From NCBI RefSeq assembly GCF_041146395.1, contig NC_091002.1, forward strand, positions 1,296,501 through 1,360,500: a stretch of DNA of 64,000 nucleotides, written 5' to 3'. This document shows, in pieces, positions 51,453 to 63,499 of this stretch (position 1 is its first letter; the number at the start of each line of letters is the position of its first letter). Under the pieces are notes generated by a model. It was not told where the DNA came from. It saw only the letters and a list, made by a program, of their open reading frames with translations, and made no database searches. Position numbers and translations under genes: made by a program. The stretch comes from Eulemur rufifrons. Taxonomy: Eukaryota > Chordata > Mammalia > Primates > Lemuridae.

Positions 51453-52939
51453 CTTCCCTTTCTAGGGTGACCAACTTGTCCGAGTTTGCCCAGAACTATC
51501 CCTGAAAGCCCCATATCCAGAAAACGGCTCAGTCCAGGGCAACCCCGGACAGTTGGTCGCTTACCCTGTCGACGTCTCACACCCCTACGGGTGAGCTTAT
51601 TTAGCCTCCTGGACAAGCTACTTGCACTCATACCCCTGTCTGTGCCTCTGGGCAGTGCTGATGACGCCGGGACAGGCCCCACACAGCGTAAGTGCTGCTA
51701 AAGGACACAGAGAGACACAAGAAGAAACTGCACAGTCTTTTAGGGCAGGTGGCTGGACCCTGAATCCCGGCTATGCCACTCAGCAGCTGGGGACAGGCAG
51801 GGTGAGTCAAACGTTCTCTGACTTCAATTGCTCTCTGAGCCACGGTTTTCTTGTTTATAAAACAAGAGAATTGCCCCAATTTTGCAACGGGGCTCTCAGG
51901 AATTAGAGATGCAGCCAGGTGCTGCGTGGGGTCTGCACATGGACATGCGCAGTGGCTGCTGGCGTCACCATCCGTGCTGTGGAAGCTGTTTCCCGCCGCC
52001 CGTCCCCGGTCTCGCGGGAAGAGGAGACACGAGCGCGCAGACAGGAAGGAACAGTTCCCGGCAAGGGCGCAGCCCCGCCCCTTACTAACCAGGCCATGGG
52101 GGCGAGTCGCTCTGAGTTTTCACCTGGTCACCCCAAAATGTTACACCCCCTCCCCTCCTCTCCTATCCACCCTGCCCCCTTCCTGCAAAATGTTCTAGAA
52201 CATGGGGTGGGGTGCGGGGAACCTTGGCCCGTGGGGAGTTTGCGGTCACTCTCTGCTTCTCTGTCCTCAGCCACAGGCTGCCTTTTCCTCCGGGCCTTTG
52301 CCGTGGCCACAGCAGTGTCGCTTGGCCGTTGGTGTTGAAGCCCGAGAACAACTCAGACTCTGAAGTCAGCATCAGTGTTTTCTGGGTTGGAGAAAGTTGC
52401 ATGCAAATGTGCGCCTGCTTGATTCCACTGGAGTTGTAAAGTTCTGTCTGAGTTCAATAAAACCTGAAAGGGAGAAAATTATTCTTTTCAACCTGAAAAA
52501 TACTGGGTCATATCCCAAATGCCTCTGCAAAGTGGGGGGTGGGGGTTGATGCCTGTCCAGGACTGTGGGTTCCAAAAGCAAATGAAGCTGCCGCCTCCAT
52601 CCTTGGGGTGGTCCAGATGACGACACTGCTTGGGTCTGAAAGGAGGCAAGGGAATCTCTCACGCAGTCCTGCTCCTCATGCTGGGCCTGGAGGCAGAGCA
52701 GTGACCAGCAGGGCCATGGTCCCCGCCTTGGATTCCGGGAAAGAACAGACATGAGTCTCATCGAGACCGGGGTAGTTTGGGTCTATGGGAGGTAAAATGG
52801 GACCAGGGCAGGGGTGCTAACTGGACTGGCCAGTGCAGGGCTGAGGCTGAGCCAGTGAATGGGGGATTGGGGGATGCCTGCCAGAGAGAAGGGCGCACCC
52901 TGCCAGAGCCTGAGCAGGCAACGCAGCCTCCAAGGGACA

Positions 52940-53110
52940 CAGAGAGTCGCAGCAATTACCTGGGTGGGGAGCAAGGGGCAGGCAGGGCAGGGAGGCCGAG
53001 GCCAGGTCCTCCAAGGTTTTGAGGGCATGACGGGGATTTGAGGTTTTTCCAAAGGACTCTGGGAAGCCACTGCATTATCTTAAAACATAATCCATGTTGT
53101 GCTTTTAAAG
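52940..53110 (+). repeat. L2-like LINE fragment
   Basis: 'ccaaggttttgagggcatga' and 'tgggaagccactgcattatc' follow L2 order. Diverged. Confidence 0.45.
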
Positions 53111-53194
53111 GACCTCTTTGGTTGCCTAGTGGGGACTAGATTAGGGACAACTGCTCACTCTCCAAGTGGACAAGTTCAAAAGCTGTATAAAACC

Positions 53195-53408
53195 AGGGGA
53201 TAGAAGCCAGAACAGTGTGTCGGGGGAAGGGGAGCAATTGACTGGAAAATGGCACAAGGAGTGGTAGAAATGTCCTAAACGTTGATAGAGGTGTTGGTTG
53301 CATAGCTGTGTGCTTTTGTCCAAGCTCACTGAACTGTGCCATTGAGATCTGAGCACGTTACTGGATGTAAATTCTACCTTGATAAAAAACTGTATGTTAA
53401 AAAAAGAT
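53195..53408 (+). mobile_element. L1M 3' end remnant
   Basis: 'gttggttgcatagctgtgtg', 'cactgaactgtgccattgag' and 'taccttgataaaaaact' are an old L1 3' UTR end. Confidence 0.6.
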
Positions 53409-54549
53409 ATTTCAAGGTAAAGTCATGAGGGCTTAGTAGCAAAGACAGGCAGAAAGGGAGTAGTCCAAGGAGATTCCCAGGTGTCCATCCTAGATGGCGG
53501 GACGACGGCAGGGCATGTTTGAGAGCAGATGGTAGAGCAGCTTGCGGGGACCTGGAGGGTGGGGGAAGGGATATGTGGGCAGGGCTGCTAACTATGGCTT
53601 CCAGCAAGTCATACTGAGCTGAAATGCCAGCAGGCATCCACAGGGATATGTCTACTTCACAGGTTCCTGGGCAGCTCCGACAAGGGCTTAAGTGCACACG
53701 TGACAGTGACTTAGGAACGTGGTACACCAGAGATGTAAGTTCCCGTCAACAGCTCGGCTCCCTTCCAGCTTCCCCACAGGCACCCTAATGTTTTGGGTCT
53801 GCCCTGCTCAGAGTGGGCCTCTTGTAAAGGTCTTTGCAGAATTGGAGTTACGAGCCATGACAGCATAGGGAATCTGACTTCCCATCAATTATTAAGGGGC
53901 AATCCAAGTACTGACTCATCCAAGAACTTAGCATGAGTCACCAATGAGCCCATGTTCCAGCTTGGAATGGGAGGGAGTGGAAACTAAACAGAAGAATTAC
54001 ATTTTTGTCACATCATGAAACTCTAACTTGCACCACCTTCTCGTACCTTCATGCATCTCCACGAAAGTCCTCTGGTTTTATTCATTTATCCATTCATATC
54101 CATTCATTCAACATACTTTTATTAAGAAAACGTTTACAATGAGTCAGGTGCCTTCTAGAGCTGGAGGTGCAATGGAGCGCAAGTGACATGGATCCTCCAT
54201 CGTGGAACTTGCAGTCTCAGCCTGGCCTCAGAACCTGCGCCTGTGCACACCAGCCGGCCCGCCAATGGGTTTCAACATGACTGTGGAACACCCCCTTGCC
54301 GGAAACAGTGTGAAAATGTCATGTGTATGAACTTCTTTCTCTTCATGGAAAGGAGAGCTGTCGTTTTACATCAGGTTCCCAGAGAGGCAGGTGGCCTTTG
54401 GGGGATGTTCAGTATCACTGATCTTACCACTCTAGTTTCTTCCTCCGTCAGCTGGAGGCACAAAACTCCTGCAGCCTCTGCAACACCTGTCCCTCGGGGC
54501 TCAGAGGGCCTGTGGAATGAGGGCTGAGCACACCAGCCTGCTTCCTTGT

Positions 54550-54910
54550 GGCTATGGATTGAAGGTTTCTGTTCCCCCAAAATTCATATGATGAAGCCCT
54601 AACTCCCCATGTGATGGTATTTGGAGGGGAAGATTCGGAAGGTAATGAGATTTAGGTGAGGTCATGAGAGTGGAGCCCTTGTGATGGAATTCGTATCCTT
54701 ATAAGAAGAGGAAAGACCAGAGTTCTCTCTCCCATATAAGAACCTAGTGAGAAGCAGCCATGGAAGCCAGGAGGTGGCCCTCACCAGGGAACTGACCTGG
54801 CATCTGGATCCTGGATCCCCAGCCTCCAGAACTCTGAGAAAATCAATGCCTGCTGTTCAAGCCGCCCAGCCTATGGGATTTTGTTATGGAGGCCTGAGCT
54901 GACTAAGACA
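54550..54910 (+). mobile_element. MaLR LTR, MLT1A-like, sense
   Basis: 'ggctatggattgaaggtttc', 'ccccatgtgatggtatttgg', 'cccagcctccagaactctga' and 'gagctgactaagaca' mark both ends. Confidence 0.9.
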
Positions 54911-55249
54911 ACCATTCCAAATCCTAAATAGACCCAAACATGCTAGAACACAAGAAGGGGGTCCCCTGGGTGTACCCAAAATTTTGAGGACACCTCTGAA
55001 TGACAGAGAGGTGAGATAAACTCATGGAGGGAACCTGGCCCGAGGTACAGGCAGCACAGAGCCTCTGAGAAAGATGGAAGTCGCCCGGGTGGGGAGGGCA
55101 GAGGATGGTTAGGGCACGTCACCTGGAATGACCAGAGAAATAACCAAAGAGAACGTCCCAGACCTGCAGAAAGACAAGTCCTCAGTAGGAGTGGGCCCAC
55201 CTCATGCTAGGCAAATTGAGTGCAAAGGGTACCGTCCTAGACATAATGA

Positions 55250-55510
55250 TGTGGAATTTAAGAACACTGGTATTAAAAAGAAAACCCTAAAGGTTCTGTA
55301 GAGAAAAATCAGATAACCTGAAAAGAAATGACAATCAGAGGACATCGTATTTCCCCTGGGCAAGACTCTACCTAGAGAGTAAGGATAGCCGCCTTCTAAA
55401 TTTCGAGAGGAAAAGATTTTGAAATTAGAAATCTGTACTAGCCAAACCAGCTTTCATGTAAGAGAGGAGGGCAATTCAGAGACTTTCAGAAGATTCTGGA
55501 ATTTTACCAC
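55250..55510 (+). mobile_element. Possible L1M fragment
   Basis: 'gaaatctgtactagccaaac' and 'ctttcatgtaagagaggagg' resemble an old L1 interior like that at 63.7 kb. Diverged. Confidence 0.4.
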
Positions 55511-56005
55511 CCATCGTCAGCTAGCTCTACCCTAGAGGTGTGTGTAAATAACCGGGCGTGCCAGGTCTCCAAGACATGGCCACAGGAGCCAGTTTGCAAA
55601 GCAGCTGAGAACACAGACTCTGGATTCCAGCTGCGTCTAACGCCAACCACATGGGGGCCCCTGGACAAGCTGTTTCACAGCCTTGAGCACAGAGGACTTA
55701 GCGCGGTGTCTGGTGCAGCGTCCTCGACAAACGCGGCTCAGCACCAATGTCAGTCGGAGTGGGAAGCCCCCACCGCAGGCCAACGGCCAGCTGTGTCCAC
55801 AGAAGAAAAGCACGATCCTAGGTTTGTGTCTACTGTAAAGATTAGTCATTTAAAATATCCTTTCTTCTCGACTTATCCATTCCCAATAACACTTAAAATA
55901 TTTGAATTTGCTCATTTCAATTTTATATCCTTTATTTCAAAGCAGAGGATGAAGACTTGTAATTATTTATAGTCATAAGATGATGGAATGCCAGGGCTAC
56001 AGGTG

Positions 56006-56396
56006 TGTTAGTCAGCTCAGGCCACCATAACAGAACACCACAGACTGAGCGGCTTAAACCTCAGAAGTTTATCTTCTCACAGTCCTGGAGGCTGGAAGTC
56101 CGTGACTGAGGAGCCGGCAGGGCTGGGTTCTGGCGCGGGCTCTCTTCCTGGCTTGCGGACGGCCGTCTTCCCTCTGTGGCTCACGTGGCCTTCCTCTGGC
56201 GTGTGCTCATGACAAGAGAGTGTTCTCTTCCTCTTCTCATTAGGCCACCGATCACATAGGATTAGGACCTCAACCTTATGACTTCATTTACCCTTAATTC
56301 CCTCCAAAAAGCCCTGTCTCCAAAGCCAGTCACACTAGGGTTAGGGTTTCAATACATGAAATGGGGGCGGGGAATGGCCTGATTCAGCCCATAGCA
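56006..56396 (-). mobile_element. MaLR LTR, MLT1-like, antisense
   Basis: 'tgttagtcagctcaggccac', 'ctcacagtcctggaggctgg' and 'gattcagcccatagca' outline a full solo LTR. Confidence 0.88.
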
Positions 56397-57021
56397 CAGG
56401 GAACCTTGACGATAGACTGATTCGCTTGTTGCGTAGATACCCACTGAGCACCCACAGACTGTGCTGGGCACCAGGGCTCAGCGATGCACAAAGCTGGACG
56501 GAATCCCTGCTGCCCTCGCGGAGGACACAGTCTGGCTGGAGACCGCCCGTGGCCAAGCTCTCACACGCCTGTGTGCTGACCACGCTCGAGGCAAGCAAAC
56601 AGAACTGGAAAGTTTATGGTAGAGGGGGCTGGTCTGGGTGCAGGGCAGGCTGCCTGGAGAACAAGGGCAGAGATAAGAAGGATGAGTAGGAGTTGACAAG
56701 GTGAAGAGTTGAGAAAGAGGGAACAGCAGGTGCAGAGGCCCTGCGTCTGCAGGAAGAAGGTGGGCGTGGAGTGAAGCAGGGAACCAGGACCATGGAGGAA
56801 ACAGGGAGGAGGAGACCTCGCCCAGCCTTCAGGGAAGGTCAGGAAGATGGCCTTAAACCCAGAGCAATGGGAGGTGATTAAATGGCCCTAAGCAGAGGAC
56901 TGGAATGATCAAGGAATGTTTTTGAAAGACCCCTTTGGACGCCATTTGTTGAACAGACTGGAAAGATGCCAGGAGTATGAGGGACACTAGGTAAGCAAAG
57001 GGCAATGGCCCCTGGACTGGA

Positions 57022-57195
57022 CAGAGGTGGACAAACTCTGACCTACTGCTTATTTATGTAAATAAAGTTTTATTGGAACACAGCCACTCACATTCATGCA
57101 TCATCATCTGCGGTTGCTTTCGCACCGCAAGAGCAGAGTCCAGTGATCCTGGCAGAGACCATACGACCCTTTCCAGAAAAGTTTGCCAGCCCCTG
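57022..57195 (+). mobile_element. hAT-type DNA transposon, 174 bp
   Basis: Imperfect terminal inverted repeats (cagaggtggacaaact and agtttgccagcccctg) enclose 'taaataaagttttattggaa' and 'gcggttgctttcgcaccgc'. A non-autonomous family. Confidence 0.8.
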
Positions 57196-57779
57196 GGCTA
57201 GACAGACTTCCAGGCTGAGGTTCCAGGTCACATAATTGGGGATTAGAGAGGTTCTGAAACACGTCCAAGGCCACAGAGGGATAAAAAATGGTAGAGCCAG
57301 ACTCACGCCAAAGCCGCTCTTTCCACAGTCTCTCATGACTCCTCACTGGGGTGTGTGTCGGGGTGGGGGCGATGAAAGGTCACAGGGAGCCTGCAGTGTT
57401 CTCTCGGAGCACCTGGGAAGCAGGGCTCCAGGACCCTCCTACAGGTGAGAGGTGGCACATTTCCAGCAGATACCAGCAAGCATCCCTCAGCTGTTCCGGA
57501 TCCTAGCCAGGGAGGCCTGAGGACAGCCCCAAACCCGTTTTGCTCCCTGTGTCCATATTATCCCATCCTCCTTGTCTAGCTCTGGCCCTGATGTTTTGTT
57601 TGAATCTCTGGGCTTGGAGGAGCCTGAGGATTTGAGTTTTGGGTTTGTTTGTTTTTATTCCCCCTCCAAGTGACACACATCGGTTGTCTTGGGAAAGGAA
57701 GCTTGAGCAGGTGACAGCTCAGAGAGGTCCCAGTCAGCACCATGCGTCCCAGTCAGCAGGGAGCCCCTCTGAGCCTCAG

Positions 57780-58520
57780 TCCACTCGTGCATTCAGTAGC
57801 ATTTATTGAGCATCTGCTATGCATCAGATACTTTCCAGGCTCTGGGAATACAAGAGTAATGAGAGCTCCTGCTCTCAGATTGCTAACCTCCTGCTGGGGG
57901 GAGTTGACACAGGTAACTACAGAGTTAGCAGTGAGTGTTTTGAGGAGCAATGAAGCAGGGCTGGGGGGGATCTTTTAAAAAGGGGAGTCAGAGACAACCT
58001 CTCTGAGAAAGTGACCTTTACGCCAAAATGAAGGGGAATGAGAAAGAGGCCACACAGATGTCTAAAAGAGGAGTCTCCCAGGAAGAGGGAACCGCACATG
58101 CACAGACCCTGAGGCATGATATTAGGGGAAAATCATGACAGCAGTGTAGCTGGCAGAGAAAGTGAGGAGCACGAGATCAGGAAAGTAAGGGGGCCATGTG
58201 GTCAGCAGCCTTAGAGGCCATGGTAAGGCCTTTGTGGCTTTACTCGGGGTGACTTAGAAAGTCATGGTGGGTTTTGAGCAGAAGAGCAACAAGTTCTATC
58301 CCGTGTTTAAAGGATCACCCTGGTTTGTCTCTTGAGAATAATCCTCAGGGGACAAGGTGAGAAGCATGGAAATCAGTTGACAAGTTATTGCAATAACCCC
58401 AGCAAGAAGTGATGGGGGCTTGCACCCAAATGGCAGCAATAGAAGTGGGGACAAGTGCTCTGATTCAGAATATCTTTCAAGGTAGAGCCCACATGATTTC
58501 CTGCTGGAGCAGATGTGGGT
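57780..58520 (+). repeat. L2 LINE, long diverged copy
   Basis: 'agcatttattgagcatctgc', 'gagaaagtgacctttacgcc', 'ccttagaggccatggtaagg' and 'caagttattgcaataacccc' occur in the order of the L2 3' region. Non-coding. Confidence 0.7.
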
Positions 58521-59314
58521 GCAGAGATGAAGAGGAGCTCAGCTGGCCTCTGAGTGTTGTGGTGGCCTAAGCAAACAGAAGGATGGAGCTGCCACCACTG
58601 GAGATAAGGAAGGCCGCAGTAGGTGCAGGTTTAGAGGCTCTGCTTCGGACTCAGTAATTCAGATGCCCACTCGCATGCAAGGGTGGGAGCAGAGGGTGTT
58701 GAGTGCAAAATCGGATAGATCTCATTTCATCTTCAAAACCATACGTGGGTATTCATCACTGCGTTACAGATGAGGAGGCTGATGCTCAGTGAACTGAAGT
58801 TCTGTCTTAAATGGCACTTCTTAAGTGTTGACACAGCAGGTGAGTAACGGAGCTAGGATTTGAATCCCACGAGACTAACGACAGAGTCCATATTCTCCCT
58901 GCTCCTCCATTCTGCTCATGAAGTCTTTGCTGACAAGTAGAAGACACACACCTCAGTCCTAATCAACCCTGGGCGTGGAGCACTCACTGCATGCAGTGCT
59001 CTAAAGGGACTGTCTCACTTATAACAACCCTCTATGTGTACCACTGTCTTCCTTATTTTACAACTGTGGAAATTGAGACACAAAGAGTTTCAGATTTAGT
59101 AAGTGGTGGATCTGGGATGTGATCCAGAGATCCAGCTCTTAAGCACTATGCTATACTCGAAAAATAAATGTCAAATTAAAGAACAGAATGGAATCGTCTA
59201 AAATCCAGATACTGCTTCTTGGAGAGTATCATTCAAAGACAGGGTCACCTTATCTTTGGATCAATAGGTATTTGTTGCATGAAAGAGTCCCAGCCCTGAC
59301 AGCTAGAACCCAGA

Positions 59315-59440
59315 AAGTCTTTTATTCAATAAACATTTACTGAGCACCACCTACAAGCCAGGCACTACGTGAGGCACAAGAGCTACAGAGGCAACCGAAT
59401 CACTGAGGAGCTCAAAGTCTAGCACAGTCAGCAGTGTTAT
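59315..59440 (+). repeat. L2 LINE 3' fragment
   Basis: 'ttcaataaacatttactgag' and 'aagccaggcactacgtgagg'. Confidence 0.7.
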
Positions 59441-60039
59441 TCTAGCCCAAGCATCAACCAGGATACATAAAACAGACTGAGTGCATTCAACAGTTCTCTT
59501 TTTTCTAGTCCCTCTTATTTGTGCAAGGTTGTATCAGAGTGTCGATTAGTGAGTTCAATCTTTTGCATATTAGAAAAAGTGGTGTTATCTTGGCCCAGTC
59601 CATGCTCATATTTTTCTAATGAACTGGGGTATCTGTCTTCCCTTTTGGTGTCACACTTGTCTCATGTGCGTAGTGGAAGTGGGGAGAGAATGTGGCTAAT
59701 GGTAAATACATACTTAAGATAATACTCAACAGGTATTACATTTTGCTTTCATGATGGTTAATTTTAAGTGCCTAATTTGCAGTAATAATAATAATAAAGA
59801 CTGCCATTTCCTTATCTTCACCAGGATTCGAAGCTGACTTATTCAAGCTTCATGTGAGAATGTCTCATGTAGACTACACTTGCCTTGTAGAGCCAGCATC
59901 ACACATGTGTTGCTTTATCCTGGAGAATTGACACACGAATGGGGAGTTATAAAAAAATTCTGTTCAGAGATGGTTTTACAGCCATGGTCTGTGAAATTGA
60001 TGGTCTATTTGATGTTTTTCTGTCTTTGCCTTTCCACAG

Positions 60040-60294
60040 AAAAGTCTGGACACCTACTGTTTCCTAGTCTTTGCCACGATTTGTATCACTGGTGCTGTCA
60101 ACTTGTATTTTGTCCTGCCTGAGACCAAAAACAGAACCCATGCAGAAATCAGCCAAGCATTTGCCAAAAGGAACAAAGCATACCCACCAGAGGAAAACAT
60201 TGCCCCAGCAGTCACTGACGATAAGATGAATGGAAGGACTGAACCGGATTCTTCCTCCACATTGGACAATTATGTCCAAAACAAGATCATCTAA
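60040..60294 (+). CDS. SLC2A9: SLC2A9 last coding exon: TM12, PETK motif and cytoplasmic tail
   Basis: Eighty-four codons plus TAA follow the acceptor tttccacag. KSLDTYCF opens TM12, then [10 protein letters not shown], and LPETKNRT is the GLUT PET(K/R) signature at the membrane exit. ISQAF and [10 protein letters not shown] belong to the C-terminal tail. Conservation to human is high up to VTD and NGR. Human ends soon after at NGRP, whereas here the frame runs 17 residues further (TEPDSSST to NKII). The tail is cytoplasmic and may hold sorting signals, but I see no known motif. This exon shows no damage, which contrasts with exons B and E. Confidence 0.96.
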   Translation, partial: KSLDTYCFLVFATICITGAVNLYFVLPETKNRTHAEISQAFAKRNKAYPPEENIAPAVTDDKMNGRTEPDSSSTLDNYVQNKII

Positions 60295-61840
60295 ATGGAG
60301 GATATCATCATTTCAGGAAACCAAAGATTTCCCCATTTTTGGAAGGCTTCAACTGATTGAAGCCATGCAAGTCTTATATTATTAAGTATTTAACAGTAAA
60401 CTTGTGTTAATCTAATATCACAACCATTTTGGCTTTGTTCACAGCTGAATCTCTCAGACTCTTCTGGAAGCTGGAAAGTATCACCCTACATTTCTGTAGA
60501 CCCAACATTCTTCTGTGTCAACTGGTGACCTGCCTTCTTCGTGGTTTCAAAGTGAAATTGAGAAGAGTATTGAATGCTTTCTCAAAGAAAACTAATCTGC
60601 TCTGATAGGGGACTCAATGGACTGGAAGTCACAGACTGAGGTTCAGCCATGAGCAGCTGTGTTCTGCCCTCGGCCTGGATCCTGAGGCCTTGGGGACCCT
60701 TGGCTTGGTCCTAGATGTTGGCTTTCAGAATCCAGTGGCAAGACTCTTCATACCACCTCACAAATGCCTGTTAACAATCTTTGGCTCTTCCTGTAGATCT
60801 AGGCTTAGGAGAGCCCAATACCAACCCACATATCCTGCAGGTTTGCCTTTCCCAGGCTGTGTCCAAGGAATGGGCTCAGGACTTCCAGGGCTGAAGCTAT
60901 GCTCGACTCAGGCTATTAGACTCATGTGTGCTCACAGAGGCCATGCAGAAGGCCAATGTGTGCAAGGCCTGGAGAAGCGGATAGAAGAAATAACCTTCCA
61001 ATAACTGGGGCAGGGACTGCAAACTGAACTCTATCCAAATGAAAAAAAATATTGAGAATGATTCTGAAGCTCCACCTAGTCTTGGTGGGAAAAACCACTG
61101 GGATTAGTTGGGTGTCTGCCACAGTGTGGGAACGCGAGAGTCAGCACATGTACCTCCTGTTTGCCAAGTCTACAAGAGCTTTATCTGAAAATGGAATGAG
61201 CTTCCTTGAAAGACGGGGAATGCACCGTCACTTAAAGTGCTCACGCAAAGGCTGAGTGATTACTCGTCCTGACTGTGGCTATGGAAATCTAAGTGTCAGT
61301 TTTGGAGGAAGGCGTTTGGAATAGATATGTTTAAGATCTCTTCTAATCTTACACGCTAGAGTTGTTTCAGTTGGAGCAATGTGCAGCCTGCCATTGTAAT
61401 GCATGGCCTATGATTTGGGTGATTCCCTATACTTGCCTCCAAAATGAAATACATTCAAAGTGCCCATAAGTCAATGAAAATGCACTTGAATTGGCACTGG
61501 TGTGTTTGAATTTAGTATGTCAAGTGGGGCCAGAGAGGAACGACTCTGGGCCTAGCAACACCACTGGAGTCTTTTCAGCTGTAATCCCTTGAGTTTTCTC
61601 TAATCATTCTTGACAAAGGCAGCCTTAACCCAAACCTGAGTCCTGATTTTCCTTTCCTGCTGAATATTCTTTCATCACTGGGCCTCTCCTTTGGTAAATT
61701 GCCAACTCGGTGCACCATGACATCCAGCTTTGGTTTGGCTGGAGAATGTGGACAGTGTTTGTCAATATGGAGAGAAAGAGATGTGTGGGTACAAAAAGTA
61801 CCTGAGAACAAAAGAGCCAAATAAAGTATAAAATAGAAAT
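60295..61840 (+). other. SLC2A9: SLC2A9 3' UTR and proximal 3' flank (approximate end)
   Basis: This is unique-looking sequence downstream of the stop with no clear interspersed repeat. A consensus AATAAA stands at 61819-61824, followed by a T-rich stretch, and is the best candidate for a distal cleavage signal. A weaker variant AGTAAA near 60396 could define a much shorter UTR. The true 3' end cannot be decided from sequence alone. An open frame at 60690-61004 has no recognisable content. Confidence 0.5.
61819..61824 (+). promoter_or_regulatory. SLC2A9: Candidate poly(A) signal AATAAA
   Basis: An exact AATAAA lies 1.5 kb after the SLC2A9 stop, with T-rich sequence about 30 bases further on. 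It is the only consensus hexamer I noticed between the stop and the LTR at 62221. Confidence 0.4.
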
Positions 61841-62220
61841 CTTAGCTTTTTCATGTTCTATTTCACTTGGAGACTTCAATATTTAATCCATAAATATTTA
61901 CTAGATACCTACCATGGAGCAGGCACTAGCCAGGGACTAAAGGTATATCAATAAGCAGGAAATACACTGCCATTGCCTGCAGACAAGCCCATATCTGCCA
62001 GAGAAGATGGAAAATCGAAGCATTGACAGTGAGGTGCCATCAGTGCTGGGGTGGGAGGAAACAGTGACATAGGAACACACAGCAGGAGCAGTTAGGGTGA
62101 GAGACGGGAATCAGGAAAGCCTTCCCAAACAAGTGACAGAAATAGAACAGGGAAAACTATGACTATCGGGCAACAGGCCAGGAATTATTCTTACATATTA
62201 TTACATTTGAAAAGCCACTG

Positions 62221-62633
62221 TCTTGGTTCATTTTCTGTAGTTTATAACAGAATATCTGCAACTGGGTAATTTGTGAAGAAAAGGAACTTATTTCTTACCA
62301 TTATGGAGGCTGAGAAGTCCAAGGTTGAGGGGCACATCTGGTCAGAGCCTTCTTGCTGGTGGGGACTCTCTGCAGAGTCCCAAGGTGTCGCAGGGCATCC
62401 CATGGCGACAGGGCTGAACATGCTAGCTCAGGTCTCTCTTCCTCTTCATATGAAGCCACCAGTCCCTCTCCCATGATAACTCATGAATTCTTTAGCCCAT
62501 TAATCTATGAATGATTAATCTATTCATGAGGGCAGAGCCCTCATGATTCAACTACCTCTTAAAGACCCCACCTCTCAATACTGCCACATTGGAGTTTCAA
62601 CATGAATTTTGGAGGGGACATTCCAACCATAGC
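62221..62633 (-). mobile_element. MaLR LTR (MLT1/MST class), antisense
   Basis: 'tgcaactgggtaatttgtga', 'ttatggaggctgagaagtcc' and 'ggaggggacattccaaccat' with 'agca' mark a near-complete LTR. A small palindrome (ctcatgaat ... attcatgag) spans 62480-62530. Confidence 0.85.
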
Positions 62634-63499
62634 AGTCACATTAAGGGAATTTTTGAAAAATGAAATAATAAAACATCCGTAATCTCATATGCTTCATGCT
62701 TCCTAACACTATCATTTTAATATTTATATAACTCTGGCAATTTTTGGCCTATTATTTACCCAGTTGCAATCACAGAATACAGAAAACACAATTATAATCA
62801 TCTTGTCTCTTATCTTCTACTTTTTCCACTTTGTATTAAATCAAATGCATTATCTCAATTCCAAAGCCTTTTAATAGTCTAATATTCACTGAAGTGAATT
62901 GTTCATGTACAAATGGTTTTTAAGATATAAAGACATAATGAGTGGTGAGTCAGAGAGACAGACATTCCCACAAGCTTTGCTACACAGGCCCTAGTGCTTT
63001 ACTGAAAGGCACTAACCCTTTACAGCTCCCTGTGTCCATTCACAGACCCTAAAAGAATCTCTAGTCAAATTAATAGGCCTATTCCCTCATCTCCAAGCCA
63101 CAGAGACTGACATTTCATCTTTTCAGCCTCACTGAAGAAAAGTAACTCTTCTGGCTTCTGGCTCTGGCTTGATGAAGTAAGCACATTCCGTCTTATTTCT
63201 CTCATTGATTATAACGCAAAACCCTGGACAGAACCATGATGCAAATGTATGAGGACTCTGAAATATAAATTATAGCAGACAAATTGATAAGGGAAATAAA
63301 AACTCAAAGAACCAGTTAATAACAGCGGTGAATAAACTTTTCTGCATTTTTCCCCTCCCATGTCTCCTGGCTTATACTCCAGGACAGACCAATTTCCAAA
63401 ACTGCACAATGGGCATCAACAGAAAAAGCTCCAAGAGAAATCTCTCTTCTGTCCCTGTCCAGAGTGACAGGAAGAGGTGACCTGGAGGGAAAAAAAATG

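Noticed and set aside
60690..61004. 104-codon frame after the SLC2A9 stop
   Set aside because: Lies in the 3' UTR, with no similarity to anything I recognise.
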